In this document: positions 16,834 through 25,054 of the stretch, piece after piece
How positions within the stretch are numbered: position 1 is the first letter of the stretch
How the letters are laid out: every line of letters begins with the position of its first letter
Source of the DNA: Leucobacter tenebrionis
GTDB lineage: Bacteria > Actinomycetota > Actinomycetes > Actinomycetales > Microbacteriaceae
NCBI RefSeq assembly: GCF_019884725.1
Contig: NZ_CP082322.1
Location: 1,488,001 to 1,552,000, forward strand
Direction: 5' to 3'
Length of the DNA stretch: 64,000 nucleotides
Made by a program: the position numbers and the translations under genes
The notes under the pieces: generated by a model
Database searches by the model: none
Seen by the model: only the letters and a program-made list of their open reading frames with translations
Told to the model about the DNA's origin: nothing

Positions 16834-18813
16834 GTGGACAGCGCGCGGATCCGGGTTCGAAGATGGCTCGTCGGGGTGGGCCTCGGCGCCGCGCTGGCGG
16901 CGGCCTGGGGGCTGCTCTCCGGCGCCGCCGCGTGGGCGACTCCCCCGATCCCGCTCGGGGATTCGTACGTCACCGACGAGGCGGACGCGCTCGATCCCGC
17001 CGCCGAGCGCGCCGCGAACGAGCGCCTCGCCGCGACCTTCGATGCGACCGGCATCGACCTTTACGTGGTGCTCGTCGACGAGTTCGACGATCCCTCCGAC
17101 CGCATCGAGTGGGCGAACCAGACCGCCGATCTCAACGGCCTCGGCGAAGAGCAGTACCTGCTCGCGGTGTCGACCGAGGGGCGCCAGTACTTCATCTCCG
17201 CCCTCGACAGCGGCCCGTTGAGCGACGCTCAGCTCGGCAGGATCGAGGAGCGCATACTGCCCGAGCTGCGCGACCTCGACTGGTCGGGCGCCATCGAGGC
17301 GGCGGCCGAGCAGGTCGAGTCAGAGCACGGCGCGGGCGGGCGCACCGCGGCCGTGGTGATCGGTTCCGTGGTCGGGGTGGCGGGCATCGCTGGAGCCTCG
17401 TTCGGGATCGTGCGGCTGCGCCGCAACCGTCGCGCCCGGCAGGAGGCCGAGGAGCAGCTGGCCGAGCTCGAGCGCACGTCGGGTCTCGCGCTGGTCGCCG
17501 CCGACGACGCGGTGAAGACGAGCGAGCAGGAGCTCGAGTTCGCGCGGGCGCAGTTCGGCGAGGCGTCTGTGACGGCGTTTGCCGCCGCGCTCGACGCCGC
17601 CCGGGCCCAGCTGCTCGAGGCGTTCTCCCTACGGCAGAAGCTCGACGACGAGATCCCCGATACCGACGCCCAGCGGCGCGAGTGGCTGAGCCGCATCGTC
17701 GAGCTGTGCGAGGCGGCGGACGCCGCGCTCGATGCCCAGGCCGACGCCTTCGCGGAGTTGCGCGACATCGAACGCGATGCGCCGGCGGCGCTCGAGGCGG
17801 CGCGGGCGCGGCTCGCGGGCCTCGAGTCCGACTCGATCGGCGCCGAGCTGGCCCGGTTGCAGACGGTCTATGCGGCTGATGAGCTGCAGGCGGTGGCGGG
17901 GCACCCCGAGCAGGCGGCGGGGTTGCTGACGTTCGCTCGGGATCGCGCGGCGGCGGCAGCGCAGGCGGTCGAGGCCGGTCGCAGCGGGGAGGCGGCGGTG
18001 GCGATCCGCGAGGCCGAGACCGCGGCGGCGCAGGCCGAGCAGCTGCAGCAGGCCGTCATCGAGCACGGCGCCGCGGTCGCCGCAGTGGAGCAGCGCTGCT
18101 CGGAGTTGATCGCCGATCTCGAGGGCGACATCGCGGCCGCTCGCGGGATGGCCGATCCGGACGGCAGGATCACCGCGGCAGCACAAGAGACCGAGCAGCA
18201 GGTCGCTGCGGCGCGCGGCGACCTCGGTGCCGGCGATCGGCGCCCCTCGCGAGCGCTGCAGGCGCTCGAAGCCGCGAATACCCGCATCGACGGCGTGCTG
18301 CAGGCGGCCCGCGACGAGGAACGCGCCCGGCAACTGCTCGGGGCGAGCCTCACCCAGGCCGCCGACGACGTGCGCCAGGCCGAGAACTACATCGCCTCCC
18401 GCCGCGGCGCGGTCGGATCCGTCGCGCGCACCCGCGTCTCGGAGGCCCGTGCGGCGCTCGCGCGCGCCGAGGCGGCGCAGCAGAGCGACGCGCGTGGCGC
18501 GCTCGGCGAGGCTCAACGCGCGACCCGTCTCGCATCCGAGGCGCTCGCCTCGGCTCAGATGGACGTGAGCGGGTACGGCGGGTACGGGAGCGCCGGCGGC
18601 AGCGCCGGGGGCGACCTCGCCGCGGTGCTCGGCGGGATCCTCGGCAGCGGCGGCGGCCGCGGCGGCTACGGAGGCTACGGAGGCTCGTGGGGCGGCAGCT
18701 GGGGCGGCGGATCGCGCAGCGGCTCCCGTCGCAGCAGCTCGGGCGGTTCCCGTCGCAGCAGTTCGCGGAGCGGAGGCGGATCGCGGCGCCGCAGCGGAGG
18801 CGGAAGATTCTGA
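16834..18813 (+). CDS. TPM-domain protein with long coiled coil and Gly/Ser/Arg-rich tail
   Basis: 659 aa. A signal peptide/anchor (RIRVRRWLVGVGLGAALAAA) is followed by a TPM domain at ~40-160 (DEADALDPAAERAANERLAA, IDLYVVLVDEF, YFISALDSGPLSDAQLGRI). A membrane segment is at ~172-192 (VVIGSVVGVAGIAGASFGIV). A long Ala/Glu-rich coiled coil runs ~195-575, and the tail from ~585 is Gly/Tyr then Ser/Arg-rich. Topology puts TPM outside and the coiled coil in the cytoplasm. pspA follows after 77 bp. The coiled coil is homologous to the product of 19722-21032. A phage-shock-like membrane role is inferred. Confidence 0.84.
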   Translation: MDSARIRVRRWLVGVGLGAALAAAWGLLSGAAAWATPPIPLGDSYVTDEADALDPAAERAANERLAATFDATGIDLYVVLVDEFDDPSDRIEWANQTADLNGLGEEQYLLAVSTEGRQYFISALDSGPLSDAQLGRIEERILPELRDLDWSGAIEAAAEQVESEHGAGGRTAAVVIGSVVGVAGIAGASFGIVRLRRNRRARQEAEEQLAELERTSGLALVAADDAVKTSEQELEFARAQFGEASVTAFAAALDAARAQLLEAFSLRQKLDDEIPDTDAQRREWLSRIVELCEAADAALDAQADAFAELRDIERDAPAALEAARARLAGLESDSIGAELARLQTVYAADELQAVAGHPEQAAGLLTFARDRAAAAAQAVEAGRSGEAAVAIREAETAAAQAEQLQQAVIEHGAAVAAVEQRCSELIADLEGDIAAARGMADPDGRITAAAQETEQQVAAARGDLGAGDRRPSRALQALEAANTRIDGVLQAARDEERARQLLGASLTQAADDVRQAENYIASRRGAVGSVARTRVSEARAALARAEAAQQSDARGALGEAQRATRLASEALASAQMDVSGYGGYGSAGGSAGGDLAAVLGGILGSGGGRGGYGGYGGSWGGSWGGGSRSGSRRSSSGGSRRSSSRSGGGSRRRSGGGRF

Positions 18814-18854
18814 GCCCCAGTGAAATATCCCTGCGAACTCCGAGCACTGATCCA

Positions 18855-18860
18855 TAGACT
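18855..18860 (+). promoter_or_regulatory. -10 box of pspA
   Basis: TAGACT sits 30 nt before the pspA ATG. A normal leader with an AAAGGAACCC ribosome site follows, unlike the leaderless neighbours. Confidence 0.45.
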
Positions 18861-18890
18861 CGTGCCAATCCCCCGCGAAAGGAACCCAGC

Positions 18891-19625
18891 ATGACCAAGC
18901 AATCCATCTTCGGACGCATCACGACCCTCGTCCGGGCGAACGTCAACTCCCTCATCGATGCCGCCGAGGATCCCGAAAAGATGATCGACCAGCTGATCCG
19001 CGACTACACGAACAACATCTCCGACGCGGAGGCCGCGATCGCCGAGACCATCGGCAACCTGCGCCTGCTCGAGCAGGACTACCGCGAGGACGTGAAGACG
19101 GCCGAGGAGTGGGGCCGCAAGGCGGTCGCCGCGAGCGGCAAGGCCGACGAGCTGCGCGCGGCGGGCAACAGCGTCGACGCCGACAAGTTCGACAACCTCG
19201 CCAAGGTCGCGCTGCAGCGCCAGATCTCGGCCGAGAACGAGGCGAAGACCGCCGAGCCGACCATCGCGGCTCAGCAGGAGGTCACTGCCAAGCTCAAGGA
19301 CGGCCTCAACGGCATGAAGGAGAAGCTGAAGCAGCTCCAGTCGAAGCGCGCCGAGCTCGTCGCCCGCGCCAAGACCGCCGAGGCGCAGAACCGCGTCGCT
19401 GACGCCGTGAAGTCGATCGACGTGCTCGATCCGACCAGCGACCTCGGTCGTTTCGAGGAGAAGATCCGCCGCCAGGAGGCGCTGGCCCGCGGCAAGCAGG
19501 AGATCGCGGCATCGTCCCTCGACGCCCAGTTCAACGAGCTCGAGAACTTCGAGGCCGTCACCGAGGTGGAGGCACGACTCGCGGCTCTGAAGAGCGGTCG
19601 CCCCGCGCAGGCGATCGAGCAGTAA
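18891..19625 (+). CDS. pspA: PspA/IM30 (Vipp1) family membrane-stress protein
   Basis: 244 aa, normal for PspA. It is almost wholly coiled coil, with the N-terminal membrane-binding helix (SIFGRITTLVRANVNSLIDAAEDPEKMIDQLIRD region), the paired helices to ~190, and LENFEAVTEVEARLAALK near the end. PspA oligomerises on the inner membrane face to repair or stabilise it. It lies between the TPM protein and a TPM-tail paralogue, and the three plausibly act together. Confidence 0.94.
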   Translation: MTKQSIFGRITTLVRANVNSLIDAAEDPEKMIDQLIRDYTNNISDAEAAIAETIGNLRLLEQDYREDVKTAEEWGRKAVAASGKADELRAAGNSVDADKFDNLAKVALQRQISAENEAKTAEPTIAAQQEVTAKLKDGLNGMKEKLKQLQSKRAELVARAKTAEAQNRVADAVKSIDVLDPTSDLGRFEEKIRRQEALARGKQEIAASSLDAQFNELENFEAVTEVEARLAALKSGRPAQAIEQ

Positions 19626-19721
19626 CCTCTCGGCGGAGGGTGGCGCCGATGTCGCCCTCCGCCGATCCCGCAGCGGCAGTCGCGCCTCCCCGCGCGACCC
19701 CTTTCGAGAATCGGAGACAAC

Positions 19722-21032
19722 TTGGCTTTCTGGGGACGCAGGGCGCGCGAGGAACAGGGGCATCAGCAGGCGGCCGACACCGAGCTCTCGCAGCGGGCTC
19801 GAACGGCGCTCGTCGCCGCCGACGAGCGGATCCGGGTCACGGGCGACGAGCTCGCCTTCGCATCGGCCGAACTCGGCGAGGCTGCCACCTCGGAGTTGCG
19901 GGCCGGGCTCGAGGCGGTGCGCACCCACATGACCGAGGCGTTCCAGCTGCACCAGCTCAACCACGACGAGGTGCCCGACACCCCCGACGAGTTGCGCACC
20001 CGCAACGCCCGCATCGTGCAGCTGTGCGACTGGGCGGAGGGCGTGCTCGACGAGCGCACCTCGGCGCTGCAAGAGCGCATCGCCCGTGTGCGGCAGGCGC
20101 CCGAGATCCTGAGGCGCGTGCGCGCGGAGGCCGAGGCGCTGCGCGGGCGACTGCCCGAGGCGCGCGCCGCCGTCGATCGCCTGGCCGAGCGCTACAGCAC
20201 GGACGCGCTGCAGCGGCTGCGCCTCACCTCCGGGGAGGTGGAGCAGCTGCTCGACTTCGCCCTGCACTCGGCCGACGTGTCCGAGCGGCGCCGCGCGGCC
20301 GGCAAGCCGGAGGAGGCGAACGTCGCACTCGAAGCCGCGACCGAGACCGTGCGGCGGGCGGAATCGATCATCGACGAGGTCGAGAGCTTCGAGATCGAGG
20401 CGCTGCGCGCTCAGACCACACTGGCCGACGTCATCGCCGACTCGCGCGGCGACCTCGCCGATGCCCGGCGCGGGCCCCGCACCCAGGCCGTGGATGCCGC
20501 CGCGGCGCGGCTCGAGGAGGCGCTCGCCTCGGTGGCAGGCTCGGGTGCTCGCCGCGATCCCTTCGCCGACCTCGCGCTCGTCTCCGAGGCGAACGCGGCG
20601 CTCGACGCCGCCCGCGAGCGCGCGGCACGGCCGGTGCCCTCTCGCGAGCAGGTCCTCCACGACATCGACGCCGCCGATCGGGCGATCGCCGTCGCCGCCG
20701 GGCTCATCAACGGCCATCGGGGCTGGATCGGGGCCGATGCCCGCACCCGTCTCGCCGAGGCGCAACGGCTGCGCACCGAGATCAGCCGGATGCCCGACGT
20801 CGAGGACACCCGGGAGCAGGTGCGGCAGCTCGCCCGCCGCGCGGCTCAGCTCGCGAACGAGGCCATGCAACTGGCGCAGCGCGACATCGACTCGTCGCGC
20901 CCCGACAACGACGACTGGGGCTGGGGCAATCGGGGCCGGAGCCAGGGTGCGGGCGGCGGTGCCGCCGGCCTGCTCGGCCCGGTGATCGGCGGCGTGATCC
21001 TCGGCGGCCTGCTCGACGACATCTTCGACTGA
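19722..21032 (+). CDS. Coiled-coil protein, paralogue of the TPM-protein cytoplasmic region
   Basis: 436 aa, no signal peptide. It aligns by eye with the coiled coil of the TPM protein: RARTALVAADERIRVTGDEL against SGLALVAADDAVKTSEQEL, and EAFQLHQLNHDEVPDTPDE against EAFSLRQKLDDEIPDTDAQ. It therefore looks like a duplication lacking the TPM and membrane parts. The C-terminus ends in AAGLLGPVIGGVILGGLLDD, a Gly-rich hydrophobic segment. The TTG at 19722 has a TCGGAGACAAC site. It follows pspA by 96 bp. Function is unknown beyond this context. Confidence 0.72.
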   Translation: MAFWGRRAREEQGHQQAADTELSQRARTALVAADERIRVTGDELAFASAELGEAATSELRAGLEAVRTHMTEAFQLHQLNHDEVPDTPDELRTRNARIVQLCDWAEGVLDERTSALQERIARVRQAPEILRRVRAEAEALRGRLPEARAAVDRLAERYSTDALQRLRLTSGEVEQLLDFALHSADVSERRRAAGKPEEANVALEAATETVRRAESIIDEVESFEIEALRAQTTLADVIADSRGDLADARRGPRTQAVDAAAARLEEALASVAGSGARRDPFADLALVSEANAALDAARERAARPVPSREQVLHDIDAADRAIAVAAGLINGHRGWIGADARTRLAEAQRLRTEISRMPDVEDTREQVRQLARRAAQLANEAMQLAQRDIDSSRPDNDDWGWGNRGRSQGAGGGAAGLLGPVIGGVILGGLLDDIFD

Positions 21033-21065
21033 GCGCCGCGGCGGCCTCGAGGCGGGGTTCTGCGC

Positions 21066-21142
21066 CGAGACCGAGCGTTTCAGCGAGACTGGCTGTTCCA
21101 GAGCTCCTGAAACAGTCAGTCTCGCTGAAACCGTCGGTCTCG
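21066..21142. repeat. Long inverted repeat (35-bp arms)
   Basis: Arms 21066-21100 and 21108-21142 pair over 35 bp with four mismatches and a 7-nt loop; cores are CGAGACCGA and GTTTCAGCGAGACTG. It lies between convergent genes (stops at 21032 and 21169). No T-run is seen on either side. Confidence 0.9.
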
Positions 21143-21168
21143 CCGCAAGTCACGACGAGGCGCCGCGC

Positions 21169-21798
21169 TCAGGCGTGCTGCGCGCCGTCCTCGGGGAAGA
21201 CCGTCTCGGTGTCGCCGAGCTGCAGCGCGAGCACCGTCGCCTGCGCCGCGTCTTCCAGGTTGAGGGCGCGCCGGTAGGCCATGTCGATCGTGTCGGCCAC
21301 GACCGAGCAGCCGTGGTGGCGCATGATGACGCAGTCGTGCTCGCGCAGCTGCTCGGCGGCCGAGTCGGCCAGCTCGTCCGTCCCGTTGTGGAAGAACGGC
21401 GTGACGCCGATGGATCCGAGGTAGTAGGCGTGGTCGAGCGTGATGCGTCGCACCTCCCGGCCCATGCTGGCGAGCACCACGGCGGTGCGGGGGTGCAGGT
21501 GCAGCACGCACTCGACGTCGGGTCGGGCGCGGTAGGCGCGGTGATGCAGCTTCCACTCGCTCGACGGCTTGACCCCGTCCGCCGAGGGCGCGCCGGTCTC
21601 GGCGTCATCGAGCGTCAGCTCGACGAAGTCCTCGGGGGTGAGCCGGTCGAACCAGACGCCGCTCGCCGACACGACGAAGCGGTCGTCGGCGACGCGGGCC
21701 GAGATGTTGCCGGCGCTCGCGAGCACCAGCCCCCGCCCGGCCGCGTCGCGGCCGACCTCGATCAACTGCCGGATGAGCTCGTCCCGCTTCACACTCAT
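21169..21798 (-). CDS. Class II aldolase/adducin family protein
   Basis: 209 aa, fuculose-phosphate-aldolase size. LASAGNISARV near residue 28, SSEWKLHHRAYRARPDVECVLHLHPRTAVVLAS (zinc-binding HLHP histidines) and IMRHHGCSVVADT (third zinc histidine) are all present. The catalytic Glu/Ser position is in KPSSEWKLH. The family cleaves or epimerises sugar phosphates with Zn2+; the substrate is not clear. On the minus strand TACGGT precedes the ATG by 6 nt, indicating a leaderless start. Confidence 0.86.
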   Translation of the reverse strand: MSVKRDELIRQLIEVGRDAAGRGLVLASAGNISARVADDRFVVSASGVWFDRLTPEDFVELTLDDAETGAPSADGVKPSSEWKLHHRAYRARPDVECVLHLHPRTAVVLASMGREVRRITLDHAYYLGSIGVTPFFHNGTDELADSAAEQLREHDCVIMRHHGCSVVADTIDMAYRRALNLEDAAQATVLALQLGDTETVFPEDGAQHA

Positions 21799-22361
21799 GC
21801 CCCCACCGTACCGTCTCGCCGCCCTACCCCGCGCCACTCCGGCACGCGCCGTCCCGGCACACCCGCCCCAGCGCACCCGCGCCACTCCAGAACACCCCAC
21901 CTCAGTACACCCACCCCACCTCAGCACACCCGCCCTAGCACGCCCGCGCCAGCACACCCCCCTCCAGCACACCCACCCCAGGTAGGAGATCGTGTCCTGA
22001 GCGGGAGCTTTTGCTTGAAACCACCCGCCTGGATGAGGATCTCCTACCTGGAGCACGGCGGCGCGCGGGCGTCGGGCGTGGCACGGCGGCGGGGCGGGGT
22101 CACGCGGGCGACGCGCGGGCGACGCGGGTGTCGGGTGGGCGATGTGGGCGACACGGCGGGCGGGCGCCAGGGCGCGCGGATGGCAGGGCGGATGACGGGC
22201 AGGCAGCGGGCAGGCAGCGCGCAGCGGGCAGGCAGCGCGCGGGCGCGCGGAGGGCAGCCAGCGCGCGGCGCGCGGCGTACAGACGACGCTGCGGGCGCCA
22301 GGGCGGGCGGACGCCGGGGCGGATGGCGGGCAGTCAGGGTCGCGGGTGGCACGCGGCGGGA
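21799..22361. other. 563-bp gene-free spacer with low-complexity repeats and a palindrome
   Basis: Three parts are visible. 21838-21978 is C-rich with many irregular copies of (C)AGCACACCC. 21979-22050 is an inverted repeat. 22051-22361 is G-rich with copies of GGGCAGGCAGCG and GGGCGACGCGGG. Open frames here have no codon bias or domain and are not called. No -10 box or T-run is obvious inside. Confidence 0.55.
21979..22050. repeat. Inverted repeat, GGAGATC subfamily
   Basis: CAGGTAGGAGATC (21979-21991) pairs perfectly with the 13 bp ending at 22050. The inner part (GTGTCCTGAGCGGG against the strand around 22024-22037) pairs imperfectly. GGAGATCGTGT and CTTGAAACCACCCGC relate it to the element at 5047-5114. 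Confidence 0.75.
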
Positions 22362-24008
22362 TCAGGCCGCGCCGGTCAGGTCCCGGTGCGTCGAGAGCGC
22401 CTGCTGGTCGCTCAGGGAGGCGACGTAGTCGAGGATCGCGCGCGTACGACCCTGGCGGCGCAGCCCGGTATCGCTCGTGTCGCCCGAGAGCAGCTCGGGC
22501 CGCGAGCGGCGCAGCTCGAAGCTCGCCGCGGTGGCCTCGTCAACCCACTCCAGCAGGCGGCGGGGCGCGCGGTCGGCGTCGACGGGATCCGCGAGCCACG
22601 CGTCGAACCCGAGCACCAGCTGCTCGATCACCCGGGCCTGCCCGCGCTGGGGCTGGCCGAGCTCGGGGCGCTCGAGCACGAAGTGGGCGTGCACGAACTT
22701 CAGCACCGCGACCTCGTGCCAGGCCTGGCGGTCGAGCCGAACATATCCGCTGCGGATGTGGGGCTGCTCGTCGACCACGATCGAGGTGCGCAGGTGCTCG
22801 ATCCAGCGTCTGGTGAAGTCGGAGACCGCGCGCTCGCTGTCGATGCCGCCGTCGTAGGGCACCGCGAGCAGCGAGTCGCCGATATCGGCGCTGACGCGGC
22901 GCACCGCCGCGGTGAAGGCGTCGCGATCCGCGATCCACGCGTCCTTGAGCGCGATGCGCCGCCACAGCTGCTCGAGCGCGTGCCCCGGGATGCGCAGCGC
23001 ACCCGACCCCGTCAACTCCTCGGGCGCCATGCGCGCGAGGCGGGTCCCGTCGTTCAGCCATGCTCGGAACTCCCCCGCGACCGATGCCTGCTGCAGCACC
23101 CCCGCGCGGGTGAAGTCGTCGAGGTCGTGCACCGCGTAGGCGATGTCGTCGGCGAGGTCCATGACGGCGCACTCGACCGTCTGCATTCCCCGCGCTACTC
23201 GAGGGAAGGCGGCGAGCGCGCTCTCCATCTCGCCCGCGTCGAGCGCGTACACCGAGAACTTCTCGGCGCCGTGCACGGCATCGGCCCCGACGCCGCGCGG
23301 CCGCTCGGTCACGGGAAGCTCGGCCTCGGAAACGCCGATCCACGAGGCTCGCGTCCAGGGGTACTTGAGTGTCGCCGCCCGCGTGGCCGCGGTGAGGTTG
23401 AGCCCGGGAAAGTCGCGCCCGAGCGTGTCGAGCTGCGTGAGAATGCGGAAGCTCTGCGCGTTCCCCTCGAACCCCTCGACCAGGCCGAGCCGTTCGCGGG
23501 CCACGCGATCCAGCACCCGCTCCCCCAGATGCCCGAACGGCGGATGCCCCAGGTCGTGCGCGTGCGCCGCGGCCTGCGCCACGACGGTGTCGCAGCCGCC
23601 GAGGCGCGCGACCGCTGCACCCGTCGTATCGTCGTCACCGCGCTCCCCGCACACGTGCGCGCGGTGCCGTGCCTCGTGCCCCGCCAGCTGCGCGGCGATC
23701 ACCCGGGCGACGGCGCTCACCTTGAGCGAGTGCGTGAGCCGGTTGTGCATGACGGGGCCGACGCCGGAGCGCGGCACGACCTGCGTCACGTCCGAGAGCC
23801 GCGCGAAGTACGACGAGAATCGGATGCGCTCGAGGTCGATCCGGTACTCCTGCGCACCCGGCATCTCGGGTCTCGCGGTGTCGGTGGCCGCCACCGCGTC
23901 GCCCAGGGTGCCCCCGGCGGAGTAGCCGTCATCAATGCCGGCCGATCGGTGCTGCGACGAGACGTGCTCGACGTGCCGGCGCGCCTCGCGGTCGGTGTGC
24001 TCAGTCAT
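22362..24008 (-). CDS. dgt: Deoxyguanosinetriphosphate triphosphohydrolase-like HD protein
   Basis: 548 aa, longer than the ~400-505 aa usual, through loops rather than a new domain. The HD motif is complete: HNRLTHSLKVSAVAR (first His), AHAHDLGHPPFGHLGE (His-Asp), and VMDLADDIAYAVHDLDD with the final Asp. These enzymes cut dNTPs to deoxynucleoside and triphosphate. A disordered N-terminal ~60 residues precede the core. The ATG at 24008 has TTGAAT 6 nt upstream, a variant of the local leaderless pattern. Confidence 0.92.
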   Translation of the reverse strand: MTEHTDREARRHVEHVSSQHRSAGIDDGYSAGGTLGDAVAATDTARPEMPGAQEYRIDLERIRFSSYFARLSDVTQVVPRSGVGPVMHNRLTHSLKVSAVARVIAAQLAGHEARHRAHVCGERGDDDTTGAAVARLGGCDTVVAQAAAHAHDLGHPPFGHLGERVLDRVARERLGLVEGFEGNAQSFRILTQLDTLGRDFPGLNLTAATRAATLKYPWTRASWIGVSEAELPVTERPRGVGADAVHGAEKFSVYALDAGEMESALAAFPRVARGMQTVECAVMDLADDIAYAVHDLDDFTRAGVLQQASVAGEFRAWLNDGTRLARMAPEELTGSGALRIPGHALEQLWRRIALKDAWIADRDAFTAAVRRVSADIGDSLLAVPYDGGIDSERAVSDFTRRWIEHLRTSIVVDEQPHIRSGYVRLDRQAWHEVAVLKFVHAHFVLERPELGQPQRGQARVIEQLVLGFDAWLADPVDADRAPRRLLEWVDEATAASFELRRSRPELLSGDTSDTGLRRQGRTRAILDYVASLSDQQALSTHRDLTGAA

Positions 24009-24133
24009 GCCCCCATTCAAGCATCCGCCGGGTCTGGCGAGCCGGATCCCGCGCCCGTCCCAGCAGCCCAGCGGCCCCAGCAGCCCAGACCCAGCACACG
24101 TCCCAGCAGCCCCAGACCCAGCACCAGCACACG

Positions 24134-24201
24134 CCCCGCCGAGATACGGATCTCGCAGCTCCGCTCGCACACCGGCGTGCGCTATCCGTATCTCGGCGGG
24201 G
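24134..24201. repeat. Inverted repeat (18-bp perfect outer arms)
   Basis: CCCCGCCGAGATACGGAT (24134-24151) pairs perfectly with 24184-24201, with a second small stem CGCAC/GTGCG inside the loop. It lies between the divergent dgt and DUF4287-like genes. Confidence 0.88.
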
Positions 24202-24269
24202 TCCGGGGCAGGGGCAAGGCTCCAGAAGAACATAGGTGAGCGTTCCACAGCAGTGCCCGGGAGGAGACG

Positions 24270-24345
24270 AGGCAAGAAGGATGCCGAGGCAAGAAGGATG
24301 CCGAAGCAAGAAGGATGCCGAAGCAAGAAGGATGCCGAGGCAAGG
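24270..24345 (+). repeat. 17-bp tandem repeat
   Basis: Four adjacent units ARGCAAGAAGGATGCCG (24270-24286, 24287-24303, 24304-24320, 24321-24337) and a partial fifth are followed by two 14-bp units GGCCCCGGGAGGAA. It lies directly upstream of the promoter of the next gene. With the inverted repeat and a C-rich stretch (24009-24133) it fills the 385-bp spacer. Confidence 0.9.
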
Positions 24346-24381
24346 CCCCGGGAGGAAGGCCCCGGGAGGAAGTCAGGCGAG

Positions 24382-24387
24382 TACGCT
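24382..24387 (+). promoter_or_regulatory. -10 box of the DUF4287-like gene, leaderless start
   Basis: TACGCT ends 6 nt before the ATG at 24394; its -35 region would fall in or next to the 14-bp repeat array. Confidence 0.6.
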
Positions 24388-24393
24388 GATGGC

Positions 24394-25011
24394 ATGAGTG
24401 CTGCATCACAGAACGACGCAGGATCCAACACCGGGCCCGAGAACCGCGCGAGCCAGCAGCCCACCGGCAATCGCACCCGCGCCGGCAACGTGGAAGCGCT
24501 CGAGCGCGCCACCGGCCGCCCGTGGAGCGACTGGCTGCGCGTCTTCGAGGCCGCGGGCGCACGCGAGGCCGGCCACACGGAGATCGCCCGCGTCGCGCGC
24601 GCCGCGATGCCCGAGGATCTGCAGAACCCCGACTGGTGGGCGCAGAGCGCGGCGATCGCCTTCGAGCAGCACGCCGGCCTGCGCGTGCCCGGCCAGTCGT
24701 CGTCGGGCACGTTCCGTGTGGGAGCGAGCCGCACGCTGCCCCTCGACCGCGACGCCGCGATCGAGGCCTGGGCGGCGGCCCACGGCGGCCGCTCCGAGCA
24801 TCTGGGGCACGCCGCCGGTGAGGCCAGGCGATCCCGCACCGACAAGCGCAGCTTCCTGCGCTTCGACCTCGAAGGCGCGGGGCGCGTAGAGGTGTCCGCG
24901 ACCCCGAAGGGCGAGAAGACCTCGCTCGCGGTGTCGCAGGACGGCCTCGCCGACGGCGAGCGCATCGAGGAGTGGCGAGCGCACTGGAAGTCGCTGCTCG
25001 CCGAGCTATGA
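24394..25011 (+). CDS. DUF4287-like domain protein
   Basis: 205 aa. The N-terminal 30 residues are polar and disordered. Residues ~32-85 match DUF4287 style: VEALERATGRPWSDWLRVFEAAGAREAGHTEIARVAR, then NPDWWAQSAAIAFEQHAG. The C-terminal half (~90-205) has FLRFDLEGAGRVEVSATPKGEKTSLAV and EEWRAHWKSLLAEL, like the last strands and helix of an AHSA1/SRPBCC fold. A leaderless promoter precedes it. The lipid kinase follows after 43 bp, so the two may be co-transcribed. Function is unknown. Confidence 0.7.
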   Translation: MSAASQNDAGSNTGPENRASQQPTGNRTRAGNVEALERATGRPWSDWLRVFEAAGAREAGHTEIARVARAAMPEDLQNPDWWAQSAAIAFEQHAGLRVPGQSSSGTFRVGASRTLPLDRDAAIEAWAAAHGGRSEHLGHAAGEARRSRTDKRSFLRFDLEGAGRVEVSATPKGEKTSLAVSQDGLADGERIEEWRAHWKSLLAEL

Positions 25012-25047
25012 ACCGAGCACCGAGCACCGAGAACCGAGCACCGAGGG
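25009..25047 (+). repeat. Short ACCGAG(C/A) tandem repeats
   Basis: Six adjoining copies of ACCGAG(C/A)-type 6-8-bp units fill the gap between the DUF4287-like stop and the ribosome site of the next gene. Confidence 0.6.
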
Positions 25048-25054
25048 AGTGCGC

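Noticed and set aside
22051..22361. Short plus-strand gene in the G-rich spacer
   Set aside because: Open frames follow from repeat composition; amino acid content is Gly/Arg/Ala only.
24270..24345. CRISPR-like array
   Set aside because: Units of 17 bp are directly adjacent with no spacers, and no cas genes are nearby.
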